A stretch of DNA of 54,949 nt from Candidatus Binatia bacterium (GCA_019749875.1 JAIEPK010000625.1:1-54949); one strand, 5' to 3'; shown: positions 19,880 through 35,372, numbered from the stretch's first letter. Made by a program: numbers and translations. Notes: generated by a model from the letters alone, not told the origin.

Positions 19880-21070
19880 TCAGCGCGGCAGGCCGAGCGC
19901 GCGCTGCGCGATGATGTTGCGCTGCACCTCGGACGTGCCGGAGATCAGGGTCGAGGAGCGCCGCGTCAAGTACTGGTGCGCGGCGATGCCGTGGTCGGGC
20001 GAGAAGTGCTCCCGACCGGCGAGCTGTGCGAACGGCCCCTGCAGCTCCATCGCGAGCCCGGCGACCTGCTGCGCGAGCTCGCTGCCGAAGACCTTGTGGC
20101 GGGACGCGTCGAGGGCGTCGCCCCGGCCGCGCAGCGCGTTGGTCACGCTGCGGAGCCCGTTCAAGCGCAGCAGCTCGAGCTCGATCCAGGCCTGCGCGAG
20201 CGACTGGCGCTGGCTCGGCGGGTGATGTCCGGGCTCCTCACGCGTCGCGACGCGCTTCGCGTACGCGAGCGCCCGGCGGAGCGCGGTGCGCAGCTCGCCC
20301 GACATCTCGAAGACCCAGAGGTCGCGCTCGGCGGCGAGCGCACCATTGACGATCGTCCAGCCGTCGCCGGGCGCACCCACCAAGCACTCGCGCGGCACGC
20401 GTACGTCGTTCAGGAAGAGCTGCGCGAAGTGCGGCTCGCCGACGAGATTGTGGATCGGCCGGACCTCGACACCCGGCAGCGACATCTCCATCAGGAACAC
20501 GCCGAGCCCATGATGACGCTTCGAGCCGGCCTCCGTGCGTGCGAGGACGAAGCACCACTGCGCCATCGGTGCGTGGCTGGTCCAGATCTTCGAGCCCGAG
20601 AGGACGAAGTGGTCGCCGTCGACCAGTGCCGTCGTGCGCAGCGACGCGAGGTCGGATCCCGAACCCGGCTCGGAGAAGCCGAGACACCACACGTCGTCGA
20701 CGCCGAGGATGCGCGGCAGGAAGCGCTTCTTCTGCGCCTCGGATCCGTAGCGCAGCAGCGTCGGCCCGACGACGCCGAGGCTGACCATCTGGCCGAGCTG
20801 CGGCGGATCGAGCGGTGCGGTCTCGTCGTAGAAGATCATCTGCTCGACGAGGCCGAGCCCGCGCCCGCCGTACTCCTTCGGCCACGCGAGGCCGAGCCAG
20901 CGGCCGCTTGCGAGCCGCTTCGCCCACGCGACCATCGCGTCGGCGCCGGGGTGGTCTTCGCAGCGGCCGAGCGCATCGAGGATCGCGGGGTGTGGCGGAG
21001 GATTGCCGGCGAGCCATGCGCGCAGCTCGTCACGGAAGCGCAGCTCGTCGGGCGACAGCGAGAAGTCCAT
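19880..21070 (-). CDS. acyl-CoA dehydrogenase
   Basis: GFSEPGSGSDLASLRTTA; ISGTSEVQRNIIAQRALGLPR. Confidence 0.95.
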   Translation of the reverse strand: MDFSLSPDELRFRDELRAWLAGNPPPHPAILDALGRCEDHPGADAMVAWAKRLASGRWLGLAWPKEYGGRGLGLVEQMIFYDETAPLDPPQLGQMVSLGVVGPTLLRYGSEAQKKRFLPRILGVDDVWCLGFSEPGSGSDLASLRTTALVDGDHFVLSGSKIWTSHAPMAQWCFVLARTEAGSKRHHGLGVFLMEMSLPGVEVRPIHNLVGEPHFAQLFLNDVRVPRECLVGAPGDGWTIVNGALAAERDLWVFEMSGELRTALRRALAYAKRVATREEPGHHPPSQRQSLAQAWIELELLRLNGLRSVTNALRGRGDALDASRHKVFGSELAQQVAGLAMELQGPFAQLAGREHFSPDHGIAAHQYLTRRSSTLISGTSEVQRNIIAQRALGLPR

Positions 21071-21316
21071 CGTGCGACGGTTCTGGCGAACCGGATCGCG
21101 GGAGTAAAGGTGCGCGCGACGTTGAGATCGCGCGGGTCGCATGTCACCGGCGCCGCGGCACGCGGGGCGCAGCGCGCGGCGCGTCGTTGACAATCGTCGC
21201 GGGCCGCAAGTACCACGGCGGCAGCCCGGTGGACCCGCCGGGTGAATGCGCCCGCGACTTCCCGACCACGAGCCGCGGCAAGCGCGGCAACGGCACGGCA
21301 CAGGAGGAAGCAGCGC

Positions 21317-22282
21317 ATGGCGGACGTCGCAGAGACCGTCCAGATCGTTCCCGCGGGGCGCCTCGTCTACGGGATGCAGCTGCCGATCCAGGCGCAGAGC
21401 ACGGTCTTCGCGGCACCGTGGGAACGCGAGGCCGGGCCGGCGGAGCTGCTGCGGATCGCGCAGGCCTGCGATCGCAACGGCTTCTTCTACGTCGCGGCCT
21501 GCGACCACGTCTGCGTGCCGCGCGAGCGCGCCGCGGCGATGGGCACGACCTGGTACGACACCGTCGCGACGCTCGGCTATCTGGCCGCCGCCACGCAGAG
21601 CGTCCGGCTGCTGTCGCACGTCTTCATCTTGCCGTACCGGCATCCGCTGCTGTCGGCGAAGGCGTTCGCGACGCTCGATGCGCTGTCGGGCGGTCGCGTG
21701 ATCCTCGGCGTCGGCGCCGGTCACCTCGAAGGCGAGTTCGCGACGCTCGGGGTGGACTTCAAGCGACGCGGCAAGCTGCTCGACGAGGCCATCGATCTCG
21801 TCAAGAAAGCGTTCCTCCACGAGTACCCCGCGCACGACGGTCCCACGTTTCCCGTGCACGAGGTGGGGCTCGCGCCCCGTCCGGCGCAGCGCCCACGCCC
21901 GCCCATCTGGATCGGCGGCTCGACCCCGGCCGCGCTGAAGCGAGCGGCCGAGCGCGGCGACGGATGGCTGCCGCAGGGGACGCCGCGTGCCGAGCTGCCG
22001 CAGGCGATCGCGGTGATTCGAGAGCACCGCAAGCAGAAGCTCGGCGACGTGCCCATCGAAATCGGCACCATGAGCGAGTGGCTCTACGTCGGGACGCCGT
22101 CGTTCGACGTCGGTGCCAACGCGCGTACCGGCAAGCCCGAAGAGCTGGCCGCGCACCTGCGCGGCTTGAAGGATCTCGGCGTCAATCATTTCGGCGTTCG
22201 CTTCCGCGCGCGCTCCGCCGCGGAGCTGATCGACCAGATCGAGGCCTTCGGCAGCGGCGTCGCGCCGCTGCTTGACGACTGA
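21317..22282 (+). CDS. LLM-class F420-dependent oxidoreductase (TIGR03619-like)
   Basis: VILGVGAGHLEGEFATLGVDFKRRGKLLDEAI; PPIWIGGSTPAALKRAAERGDGW. Confidence 0.9.
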   Translation: MADVAETVQIVPAGRLVYGMQLPIQAQSTVFAAPWEREAGPAELLRIAQACDRNGFFYVAACDHVCVPRERAAAMGTTWYDTVATLGYLAAATQSVRLLSHVFILPYRHPLLSAKAFATLDALSGGRVILGVGAGHLEGEFATLGVDFKRRGKLLDEAIDLVKKAFLHEYPAHDGPTFPVHEVGLAPRPAQRPRPPIWIGGSTPAALKRAAERGDGWLPQGTPRAELPQAIAVIREHRKQKLGDVPIEIGTMSEWLYVGTPSFDVGANARTGKPEELAAHLRGLKDLGVNHFGVRFRARSAAELIDQIEAFGSGVAPLLDD

Positions 22283-22357
22283 AGCCCGCACCGGCGCCAT
22301 GCACCCACGAGGCGCCGGTCGGCGACCCCACTCACCCGACTGCACGAGGAATCGAAC

Positions 22358-23137
22358 ATGCTGCTCGAGAACCGCATCGCGATCGTCTCCGGAATCGGCC
22401 CCGGCATGGGCCGCGACATCTCGCTGGCCTTCGCTCGCGAGGGCGCGCACGTCGTGCTCGCCGCGCGTGGCGCCGACAAGCTGGAAGAAGTCGCGGCCGA
22501 GATCCGCAAGGCCGGACGGCGCGCGCTGTGCGTGCCGACCGACATCGGCAAGAAGGACGACTGCGTCAAGCTGGTCGAGGCCGCGAAGAAGGAGTTCGGG
22601 CGCGTCGACGTGCTGGTGAACAACGCGTTCAAGGGCCCCAGCTTCAAGACATTCGAGAACGACGACCTCGACGGCTGGCGCGGCATCTTCGACGTCAACG
22701 TCTTCGGCGCGCTGCAGCTCACGAAAGAGGTGGTGCCGCTCATGAAGGACCAGGGCGGCGGCTCGATCGTGTTCATCAACTCGATGTCGATGCGCATCAT
22801 CGAGCCCACCCACGGTGGCTACGCGGCCTCGAAGGGCGCCCTCATGACCGCGGCGCAGGTACTGGCGCGCGAGCTCGGGCAGTACAAGATCCGCGTCAAC
22901 TCGGTCGTGCCGGGCTACATCTGGGGCGCGTCGCTGGAGGGCTACTTCAAGATCCTCGCGAAGCAGCAGGGGGTCACGCCGGAGGACGTGTACGCGAGCG
23001 TCGCGAAGCACACGGCGCTGAACCACATCCCGCACTCGCAGGAGATCGCGGATTCGGTGGTCTTCTTCGCGTCGGACCTGTCACGCGTGGTGACGGGGCA
23101 GGCGCTCGACGTGAACGGGGGACACTTTTTTCACTAG
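22358..23137 (+). CDS. SDR-family oxidoreductase
   Basis: IVSGIGPGMGRDISLAFAREGA; NNAFKG; YAASKGALMTAAQVLARELG; LDVNGGHFF. Confidence 0.93.
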   Translation: MLLENRIAIVSGIGPGMGRDISLAFAREGAHVVLAARGADKLEEVAAEIRKAGRRALCVPTDIGKKDDCVKLVEAAKKEFGRVDVLVNNAFKGPSFKTFENDDLDGWRGIFDVNVFGALQLTKEVVPLMKDQGGGSIVFINSMSMRIIEPTHGGYAASKGALMTAAQVLARELGQYKIRVNSVVPGYIWGASLEGYFKILAKQQGVTPEDVYASVAKHTALNHIPHSQEIADSVVFFASDLSRVVTGQALDVNGGHFFH

Positions 23138-23183
23138 AAAGGGGGCGCCGCCCCTTTCCTCCAGCGGGCGAAGTTCGCTGGAG
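23137..23183. terminator. two tandem hairpins between convergent SDR and P450 genes
   Basis: GAAAGGGG/CCCCTTTC then CTCCAGCG/CGCTGGAG, followed by CCTCCTTTTCC. Confidence 0.6.
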
Positions 23184-23304
23184 CCTCCTTTTCCCCGCTC
23201 GCCTCACGGCTCGGCCGCTCGGCTTCGCCTTCGCAGAGGGGGCGGTGCCGGGCGGGCGGACACGTCACGAACTTCTTCGCGTCCGCCCGCGCCGTCTCAA
23301 CCCT

Positions 23305-24573
23305 TCAGGCCGCGCGCGCGCCGCCCGGCGTGAACTCGACCGGCAGGCGCTTGATGCCGTTGATGAAAGCCGAGCGCAGCTGCGCCGGCTCGCCGGTGAT
23401 GTGGATGTCCGGGATGCGCTTGAAGAGCTCGCGGAACATCACCGTGATCTCGCGGCGCGCGAGGTGCGCGCCCATGCAGAAGTGCGGTCCGGGCCCGCCG
23501 TAGCCGACGTGCGGGTTCGGCGCGCGGCGCAGGTCGAACCGATACGGGTCCTCGAACACCGCCTCGTCGCGGTTCGCCGAGTTGTAGAACAGGATGGTCT
23601 TGTCGCCCTCGTGGAACTGATGTCCCGAGAGCACGGTGTCGCGCGTGACGGTGCGGCGCATGAAGATCACCGGCGTCGCCCAGCGCACGATCTCCTCGAC
23701 CGCCGTGGGTGCGATCGTTTCGAAGTCGTTGCGCCACAGGCGCGCTTGATCCGGGTGCTGCTCGAGGGCGACCATGCCGTGGCTGATCGCGGTGCGCGTG
23801 GTCTCGTTGCCGGCGACCGCGAGCAGGATGAAGAACGACGCGATCTCCTCGTCGGTGAGGCGCTCGCCGTCGAGCTCGGTGTTGACGAGTGCGGAGACGA
23901 GGTCGTCGCTCGGGTGCTTGAGGCGATGCTGCGCGAGGTCGCGCAGGAGCGCCGCCAGCGAGGCGCCGGCCTCCATGAAGACCATGATCGGGTTCTCCGT
24001 GTCGGGCGGCAGGAAGTCCGGATCACCGCCGGAGAGGATGATGTTCGACTTGTCGAACACGAGCTGGTGCTGGCTCTCGGGGATGCCCATCAGGTTGCAG
24101 ATCACGATCAGCGGCATCGGCGCCGCGACCTCGCTCACGAACTCCGCGCTGCCCTTGTCGATCACGCGGTTGATGACGTCGATGGTGATCTTCTCGACGT
24201 CGTCCATGAACGCCTGGATCATCTTCGGCGTGAAGCGGCGCGACACGATGCCCCGCAGGCGCTGGTGGCGCGGGTCGTCCATGTTGATCATCGAGCCGTA
24301 GAAATCGAGCATCTCGGTCGGCATGTCGGGGATCGAGGTCGCGCCCTTGCCCGAGCAGAAGAGCTCGGGCGAGCGGCTGATCTCGAGGATGTCGGCGTGG
24401 CGCGTGATCGCGAAGTAGCCGGGCCCCTTGGGCAGGAACGGCAGCTCGAGCTCCTCGAAGAAGGCGATCGGGCGCTCGCGGCGCAGCACCGCGAAGGCGG
24501 CCTCGCGGTCGGCCCAGGGCAGACCCCAGAACTCGATGTCGGAGAGATTGATCGAATCGGCAGCGTTGCTCAC
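23305..24573 (-). CDS. cytochrome P450
   Basis: I-helix VAGNETTRTAISHG; heme loop GYGGPGPHFCMGAHLARRE; start uncertain (GTG 24573 or upstream 24633). Confidence 0.95.
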   Translation of the reverse strand: MSNAADSINLSDIEFWGLPWADREAAFAVLRRERPIAFFEELELPFLPKGPGYFAITRHADILEISRSPELFCSGKGATSIPDMPTEMLDFYGSMINMDDPRHQRLRGIVSRRFTPKMIQAFMDDVEKITIDVINRVIDKGSAEFVSEVAAPMPLIVICNLMGIPESQHQLVFDKSNIILSGGDPDFLPPDTENPIMVFMEAGASLAALLRDLAQHRLKHPSDDLVSALVNTELDGERLTDEEIASFFILLAVAGNETTRTAISHGMVALEQHPDQARLWRNDFETIAPTAVEEIVRWATPVIFMRRTVTRDTVLSGHQFHEGDKTILFYNSANRDEAVFEDPYRFDLRRAPNPHVGYGGPGPHFCMGAHLARREITVMFRELFKRIPDIHITGEPAQLRSAFINGIKRLPVEFTPGGARAA

Positions 24574-24664
24574 GGAAACCTCGACGGAACGGGAAGGGCG
24601 CTGGGGCGAGGAAGACGCCCGGACCGTCTTCATCGCTTCGTGGTCGGCGAAGGCCGACGCTCGG

Positions 24665-25894
24665 TCAAACCGGCAGGTTGCCGGTGGCGGCGCGCGTGCT
24701 CTTGTCCTTCTGGTAGGCAGCGATGGTCCGCTGTGCGATGCGCATCTGATGGACCTCGTCCGCGCCGTCGGCGAAGCGCGCCCAGCGCGCGTGCTGGTAC
24801 ATGTGGGCGAGCGGGGTGTCGGTCGAGTAGCCGAGCGCGCCGTGGACTTGAATCGCGCGATCGATGATGCGGTTCAGGGAGTTGGCGACGAAGTGCTTCG
24901 CCATCGAGACTTCGGACACGAAGTCTTCGCCCTTGTCGATCTTGTAGGCGGCGTGCAGGACCATCAGCTTCGCTTGATACAGCTCCATCGCTGAGTCGGC
25001 GATCATCCACTGGATTCCTTGCTTGTCGGCGAGCAGCGAGCCGTGCGCGAAGCGGTTCAGCGAGCGGTCGACCATCATGTCGAGCGCCGTCTCGGCCTGC
25101 GCGATCCAGCGCATGCAGTGCGCGAGGCGGGCGGGCCCGAGGCGGTACTGGCCGAGGCGATGTCCCTGACCGCGGCCGCCGAGGATGTTCTTCGAGGGGA
25201 TGCGGAGGTTGTCGATGCGGATCTCGGAGTGTCCGGTCGCGCCGTGCATGGTCTCGACCTCGCGCACGCGCTCCCAGCCCTCGGACGGGATGTCGACGAG
25301 GAAGCCGGTGTTGCCGGCCTGCGGCGGGTCGGGGTTCTCCTCGGTGCGCGCGATCAGGATCGCGAAGCTCGCGCGGCGCGCGTTCGAGATGAACCACTTG
25401 TGGCCGTTCACCACCCAGTCGTCGCCGTCGCGCACGGCGCGCGTCTGGATGAGCGTCGGGTCGGAGCCCGCGACCTCGGGCTCGGTCATCGCGAAGCAGC
25501 TCATGACGCGGCCCTCGCACAGCGGCCGCAGGTACTTCTCCTTCTGCTCGTCGGTCGCCCAGTGGAGGAGGGTGTGCATGTTGCCCTCGTCCGGCGCCTG
25601 GCAGTTCAGCACCCACGGGCCGTAGGAGGCCTTCGCAGCCTCCGCCTGGACCATCGCGAGCTGCACGTGGCCGAGGCCCATGCCGCCCCATTCCTTCGGC
25701 ATGTGCGGCAGCCACAGGCCCGCGTTCTGCGCCTCCTGGCGCATGTGGATCAGGACCTTGACGTACTCGGCACGCTCGATGTCGTCGCGGTTGCCGATCT
25801 TCGCCTCGCCCGGCTTGACCACGCGCTCGATGAAGTCGCGCACGCGGAGGCGAAGCTGCTCGAGCTCGGGGCTGAGCGTGAAGTCGATGGCCAT
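24665..25894 (-). CDS. acyl-CoA dehydrogenase
   Basis: FAMTEPEVAGSDPTLIQTRA; RIIDRAIQVHGALGYSTDTPLAHMYQHAR. Confidence 0.95.
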   Translation of the reverse strand: MAIDFTLSPELEQLRLRVRDFIERVVKPGEAKIGNRDDIERAEYVKVLIHMRQEAQNAGLWLPHMPKEWGGMGLGHVQLAMVQAEAAKASYGPWVLNCQAPDEGNMHTLLHWATDEQKEKYLRPLCEGRVMSCFAMTEPEVAGSDPTLIQTRAVRDGDDWVVNGHKWFISNARRASFAILIARTEENPDPPQAGNTGFLVDIPSEGWERVREVETMHGATGHSEIRIDNLRIPSKNILGGRGQGHRLGQYRLGPARLAHCMRWIAQAETALDMMVDRSLNRFAHGSLLADKQGIQWMIADSAMELYQAKLMVLHAAYKIDKGEDFVSEVSMAKHFVANSLNRIIDRAIQVHGALGYSTDTPLAHMYQHARWARFADGADEVHQMRIAQRTIAAYQKDKSTRAATGNLPV

Positions 25895-25948
25895 CGGAAG
25901 GTTCTCCCTGCTGGGTTGGAGCGATCGGATCGACCGGCACGCACGAGG

Positions 25949-25962
25949 CGACCGGCCGGTCG
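25949..25962. promoter_or_regulatory. candidate operator upstream of acyl-CoA dehydrogenase
   Basis: CGACCGGCCGGTCG perfect 14-nt palindrome 55 bp upstream of the start at 25894. Confidence 0.4.
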
Positions 25963-26031
25963 GACGGTAGGCCATCACGGCCGAGGAGCCGGAGTCAAGG
26001 ACGCGCGGCGAGGGATCCGCGCGAGGCGAGG

Positions 26032-26637
26032 TCAGCGGGCCGGAAACGTCGCGACCAGCTCGTCGAGCCGGTCGTGCGCGTCGCGCAGGATCGGCGCGCC
26101 GTCGCCGGTCAGCAAAACGTCGAAGTCGAGCGCCAGCAGCGCCTCGACGCTCGCCCGCAGCGCCGCCGGATCGTCCATGACCTTCTCCCGCAGCAGCGAG
26201 CAGTGGCCGGGCGGGTTGCCGATGACGGCGTCGCCGACCACGAGGATCCTGCGCTCGGGCCAGTGCAGCGCGACCTCGCCGGGCGACTTGCCCGCGGCGG
26301 CGACCACGACCAGCGGCCCGACGCGCTGACCGCCGTGGATCTCGCCGTCGATCTCCGCGCCCTGGCCGCGTGCGTACGCGGCGTCGCCGGGGTGGATCAG
26401 GACGCGAGCTCCCGTCGCGGCGCGCACGGCATTGCTCGCGCGTACGTGGTTCCGGTTGGTGAGCACGATGCTCGCGACGCCGATTCGCGCGAGCTCCGCG
26501 AGATCTTCCGCCTCGGGCTCCACCGGATCGATGCACACGTTCCCGGTGGCCGCGCGCACCAGGTAGCCGTTGAAGTCGTAGCCGTGCGGCTCCGAGAGCC
26601 GCGACCAGGTGAAGACGTCGCTCAGGATCTCGCGCAT
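26032..26637 (-). CDS. MBL-fold metallo-hydrolase-like protein
   Basis: VLTNRNHVRASNAVRAATGARVLIHPGDA; ILVVGDAVIGNPPG; degenerate metal motif. Confidence 0.7.
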   Translation of the reverse strand: MREILSDVFTWSRLSEPHGYDFNGYLVRAATGNVCIDPVEPEAEDLAELARIGVASIVLTNRNHVRASNAVRAATGARVLIHPGDAAYARGQGAEIDGEIHGGQRVGPLVVVAAAGKSPGEVALHWPERRILVVGDAVIGNPPGHCSLLREKVMDDPAALRASVEALLALDFDVLLTGDGAPILRDAHDRLDELVATFPAR

Positions 26638-26754
26638 CGTCCCTCCATCGTTCGACGCCAGATCACCAGAGCGGACGCGGTGGCGCAATGGAACGGCCGA
26701 CGTCTCGCGGTTTGCGCGGCTCGGTGCACGAGCCGTATACGACCGCGCTTGGCA

Positions 26755-28029
26755 GTGCAGACCAGACCGCAGACGCACGAGGTCGTGACGCCGCCCGGCG
26801 GCTTTCTCGGCGAGTCTCTTCGCGCGTGGCTCGCGCTGGGCATCGGCGTCCTGGCCGTCAGCGCGCACTCGGCGCTGTCCTTCGGCATGTCGCCGCTCTT
26901 GAAGCCGATCACCGACGAGCTGGGCTGGACGCGCTCGCAGTACGCGGCAGCGATGAACTTTCGTCTCCTGCTGCTCATGATCGTGGCACCGTTCGCGGGT
27001 CAGCTCGTCGATCGCTTCGGTGCCCGCGTGGTGCTCGCCGCGGGTGCGGTCGCGATGGGTGTCGGGACGTGCGCGCTGTCGGGGGTGAACGCGCTGTCGC
27101 AGCTCTACGCGGTCAACCTGCTCATCGGACCGGGGCAGGCGTGCATTGGCTCGGTCGCGGGATCGGCACTGGTGCTGCGGCTCTTCCGGCGCCGTCGCGG
27201 GCTCGCGATCGGCGTGCTCAACGGCGGCGACAACCTGATCACCAGCGGCGTGCACGTCGGTGCGGCGGCGCTCCTGGTGAGCGTCGGCTGGCGCGGCACC
27301 CTGAGCACGCTCGGTGCCGCGTACCTGGCGCTGGGCCTGTTGATCTACGTTGTGCTGCGCGCCGACGAGGGGGCGGGGCACGCAGCACCCGACGACGGAT
27401 CGACCGAGCGAGCTGCGCGCGGGCGGGCGCGACTCCGCCATCTGCCGTGGCGCGAGCCGACCCTGTGGCTGCTGATCGCGACGTACGTCCTGGTGTACGC
27501 CTTCATCACCTCGGTCGGGATCCATTTCCCGGCGTTCCAGCGCGATCTCGGCCGCAGCGCGGACGAGGCGTCGTACATCTACGGGCTCAGCACGCTGATC
27601 GGCGCCTTCGGCTCGGTCGCGATCGGGCAGCTCAGCGAGCGGACGTCCGCGCGCGCCGCGCTGGTGTCGATCGTGATCGGCCTCGCGCTGACGTCCGTGA
27701 TCCTCTGGTTGCCGGGCGTCACCACCATGGGCTTCTACGCGTGGGCGGTGGTCTACGGCGTCGTCAACGCCGGAGCGGTGGCGCTGCTCGCGCTGGTGCT
27801 GAACGAGCTGTTCGGCGCCGGGCAGATGGGACGCCTCATGGGTGTCGCCATGGTGTTCTGCATGGCCGGCACGATCGCGGGCAACTACCTGTCGGCCGCG
27901 ATCTTCGATCACTACGGCAGCTACGTGCGGGTGTGGGAAGGCTACACGGTCCTCATGGTGGTCGCGCTGCTGCCGGCGCTGATGCTGAGCCGGCTCGCGC
28001 TGCCGGGCACTCGCGCCGACCGCGCGTGA
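26755..28029 (+). CDS. MFS transporter
   Basis: 12-TM-like hydrophobic pattern; DRFGARVVLAAGAVAMGVG; RRRRGLAIGVLNGGDN; GTG start chosen. Confidence 0.88.
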   Translation: MQTRPQTHEVVTPPGGFLGESLRAWLALGIGVLAVSAHSALSFGMSPLLKPITDELGWTRSQYAAAMNFRLLLLMIVAPFAGQLVDRFGARVVLAAGAVAMGVGTCALSGVNALSQLYAVNLLIGPGQACIGSVAGSALVLRLFRRRRGLAIGVLNGGDNLITSGVHVGAAALLVSVGWRGTLSTLGAAYLALGLLIYVVLRADEGAGHAAPDDGSTERAARGRARLRHLPWREPTLWLLIATYVLVYAFITSVGIHFPAFQRDLGRSADEASYIYGLSTLIGAFGSVAIGQLSERTSARAALVSIVIGLALTSVILWLPGVTTMGFYAWAVVYGVVNAGAVALLALVLNELFGAGQMGRLMGVAMVFCMAGTIAGNYLSAAIFDHYGSYVRVWEGYTVLMVVALLPALMLSRLALPGTRADRA

Positions 28030-28080
28030 ATCCGCCGCTCGCGCGTTGCATCGCTGCGGAGGAATTGCTTCTGTGCCGCC

Positions 28081-28764
28081 ATGTCGAAGGTGGTGCAGCT
28101 CGGCGGTGCCTCGCTCGACGACGCCGTTCTGGATGAGGTCCGCGCCGAGCGTGCGGACAGCCTGAGCGGCCCCGACAGCCCCGAGGGCCGTGAGATGGGC
28201 CGCGCCGTCGGCGCGAACGTCGCGGCGCTCCGCTCCGAGCGCGGCATCGACCTTCCGACCATGGCCGAGCGCAGCGGCATCCGCGAGGATCTGCTGGTCG
28301 CGCTCGAGCACGGCGGCGCGGTGCCGAGCCTGCGCGCCGTCTGGCACCTCGCGACCGCGCTGCGCGTGCCGTTCGGCTCGCTGCTCGCGAACAGCATGTT
28401 CTCGACCGTCGTCGATCCGGATTTCCGCGTGCAGCCGGCGAGTCGCGGCCGCGTGATCGCGTCGGCGGACAACAAGTTCCGCTCGCGCGTGCTCTTCCAC
28501 GAGGGCGACGCACGCGCGCCCGAGGTCTACGAGCTGACCCTCGAGCCGGGCTGCTTCGAGGAGGCCCACGCGCACGCGCCCGACGTCTACGAGCACCTGA
28601 CGGTCATCGCGGGTGATCTGGTGGTCAAATCGGGCGACGCCGAGGCCAAGCTCGGCCCTGGCGACACGCTCTTCTTCCGCGCCGATCAGGCGCACAGCTA
28701 CCTCAATCCCGGCCACGAACGCACCGTCGCTCACCTCGTCATGAGCTACGCCCACCACCGCTGA
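28081..28764 (+). CDS. XRE-family HTH + cupin regulator
   Basis: N-term HTH (VAALRSERGIDLPTMAERSGIREDLLVALEHGG); C-term cupin (EHLTVIAGDLVVKSGDAEAKLGPGDTLFFRADQAHSYLN). Confidence 0.88.
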   Translation: MSKVVQLGGASLDDAVLDEVRAERADSLSGPDSPEGREMGRAVGANVAALRSERGIDLPTMAERSGIREDLLVALEHGGAVPSLRAVWHLATALRVPFGSLLANSMFSTVVDPDFRVQPASRGRVIASADNKFRSRVLFHEGDARAPEVYELTLEPGCFEEAHAHAPDVYEHLTVIAGDLVVKSGDAEAKLGPGDTLFFRADQAHSYLNPGHERTVAHLVMSYAHHR

Positions 28765-28828
28765 CGCCGCGCGCGCGGCGTGGAAACGACCCGGCCGCGC
28801 TCGCGCGCGCCGCGGCAGAGGATCTCCG

Positions 28829-29473
28829 ATGGATCTCGCGACCACCGATCATCTGCTCACCACCACGCGCTCGGTCCGCAAGCGTCTCGACTTCACGCGC
28901 CCCGTGCCGCGTGACGTGATCGAGAAGTGCCTCGAGATCGCGCTGCAGGCGCCGACCGGCAGCAACTCGCAGAACTGGCACTTCGTCGTCGTGACGGATG
29001 CCGCGAAGCGGAAGGCGCTCGCCGACCTCTACCGCCAGGGCTGGTCGTTCTACACGCAGATGCCGCGTCCGGAGATCCCCGCCGACGACCCGCGCGCGAG
29101 CCAGCTGCCGCGCGTGGTGGACTCGGCGCAGTACTTGACCGATCACTTCCACGAGGCGCCAGTGATGATCGTGCCGTGCATCGAGGGACGCGTCGAGAAC
29201 ATGCCGCAATTCGCGCAGGCGTCGGTGTACGGATCGATCCTGCCCGCGGTGTGGTCGCTGATGCTCGCGCTGCGCAGCCGCGGGCTCGGCAGCGCGTGGA
29301 CGACGATCCACCTGATGTACGAGAAGGAAGCCGCCGCGATCCTCGGCATCCCGGAAACCGTCACGCAGGCGGCGCTGCTGCCGGTCGCGTACTTCACCGG
29401 TGAGGACTTCAAGCCGGCGAAGCGTCTGCCGCTCGCCAAGGTCGTGTCGTGGAACGCGTGGGGCAGCCGCTAG
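28829..29473 (+). CDS. nitroreductase family protein
   Basis: TTTRSVRKRLDF; LQAPTGSNSQNWHFVVVTD; GLGSAWTTIHLMYEKEAA. Confidence 0.92.
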   Translation: MDLATTDHLLTTTRSVRKRLDFTRPVPRDVIEKCLEIALQAPTGSNSQNWHFVVVTDAAKRKALADLYRQGWSFYTQMPRPEIPADDPRASQLPRVVDSAQYLTDHFHEAPVMIVPCIEGRVENMPQFAQASVYGSILPAVWSLMLALRSRGLGSAWTTIHLMYEKEAAAILGIPETVTQAALLPVAYFTGEDFKPAKRLPLAKVVSWNAWGSR

Positions 29474-29844
29474 CCGATCACGACGTGCTCGCGCCCGAGC
29501 CACAGCGGTGAGCGCGCGAGATCGATGAAGCGGCGCTCGTCCTCGAGGAGTGCGAGCGAAGCCGCGCGGCCCGCCTCGCTCGCCGTGGCCGCCGCCAGGT
29601 CGTCGAGATCGTCCCACCAGAGCTCGGCGACGCCGTCGTAGTCCTGCGGAGCGCCGCGCGACGCGCGCAGCCCGCCGTTCACCGGGTCGCCCTCGGGCAG
29701 CGAGTGCATCTGCACGTAGCGCCGGATGCGCAGCGTGGACGCGTGCCGCGCGACCAGCGGCGCGTGCTGCTCGCGCCAGTAGCGCTGAAATGCGTCGCGC
29801 GACAGCGACGGCAGGCGATGCAGGCAGAACGTGAGCTTGATCAT
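29470..29844 (-). CDS. EthD domain-containing protein
   Basis: MIKLTFCLHRLPSLSRDAFQRYWREQHAPLV; YDGVAELWWDDLDDLAAA. Confidence 0.85.
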   Translation of the reverse strand: MIKLTFCLHRLPSLSRDAFQRYWREQHAPLVARHASTLRIRRYVQMHSLPEGDPVNGGLRASRGAPQDYDGVAELWWDDLDDLAAATASEAGRAASLALLEDERRFIDLARSPLWLGREHVVIG

Positions 29845-29865
29845 CGGGCCTCCTCGCGCGCGTGC

Positions 29866-35197
<5,332 letters not shown>

Positions 35198-35282
35198 TCT
35201 GACGTGACGTGCAGGGCGCCGACACGCGACTCGCGGATGCTGGTTGCGAGGTGCGCGGCCGAGGGTTAGAGGTCGGCGGCCC

Positions 35283-35372
35283 GGAGAGGTGGCCGAGTCC
35301 GGTTGAAGGCGCACGACTCGAAATCGTGTGTGCCCTAAAAAGGCACCGTGGGTTCGAATCCCACCCTCTCCG
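35283..35372 (+). tRNA. tRNA-Ser(CGA)
   Basis: GGAGAGG/CCTCTCC acceptor, loop CTCGAAA, long variable arm, GGTTCGAATCC T-arm. Confidence 0.95.
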
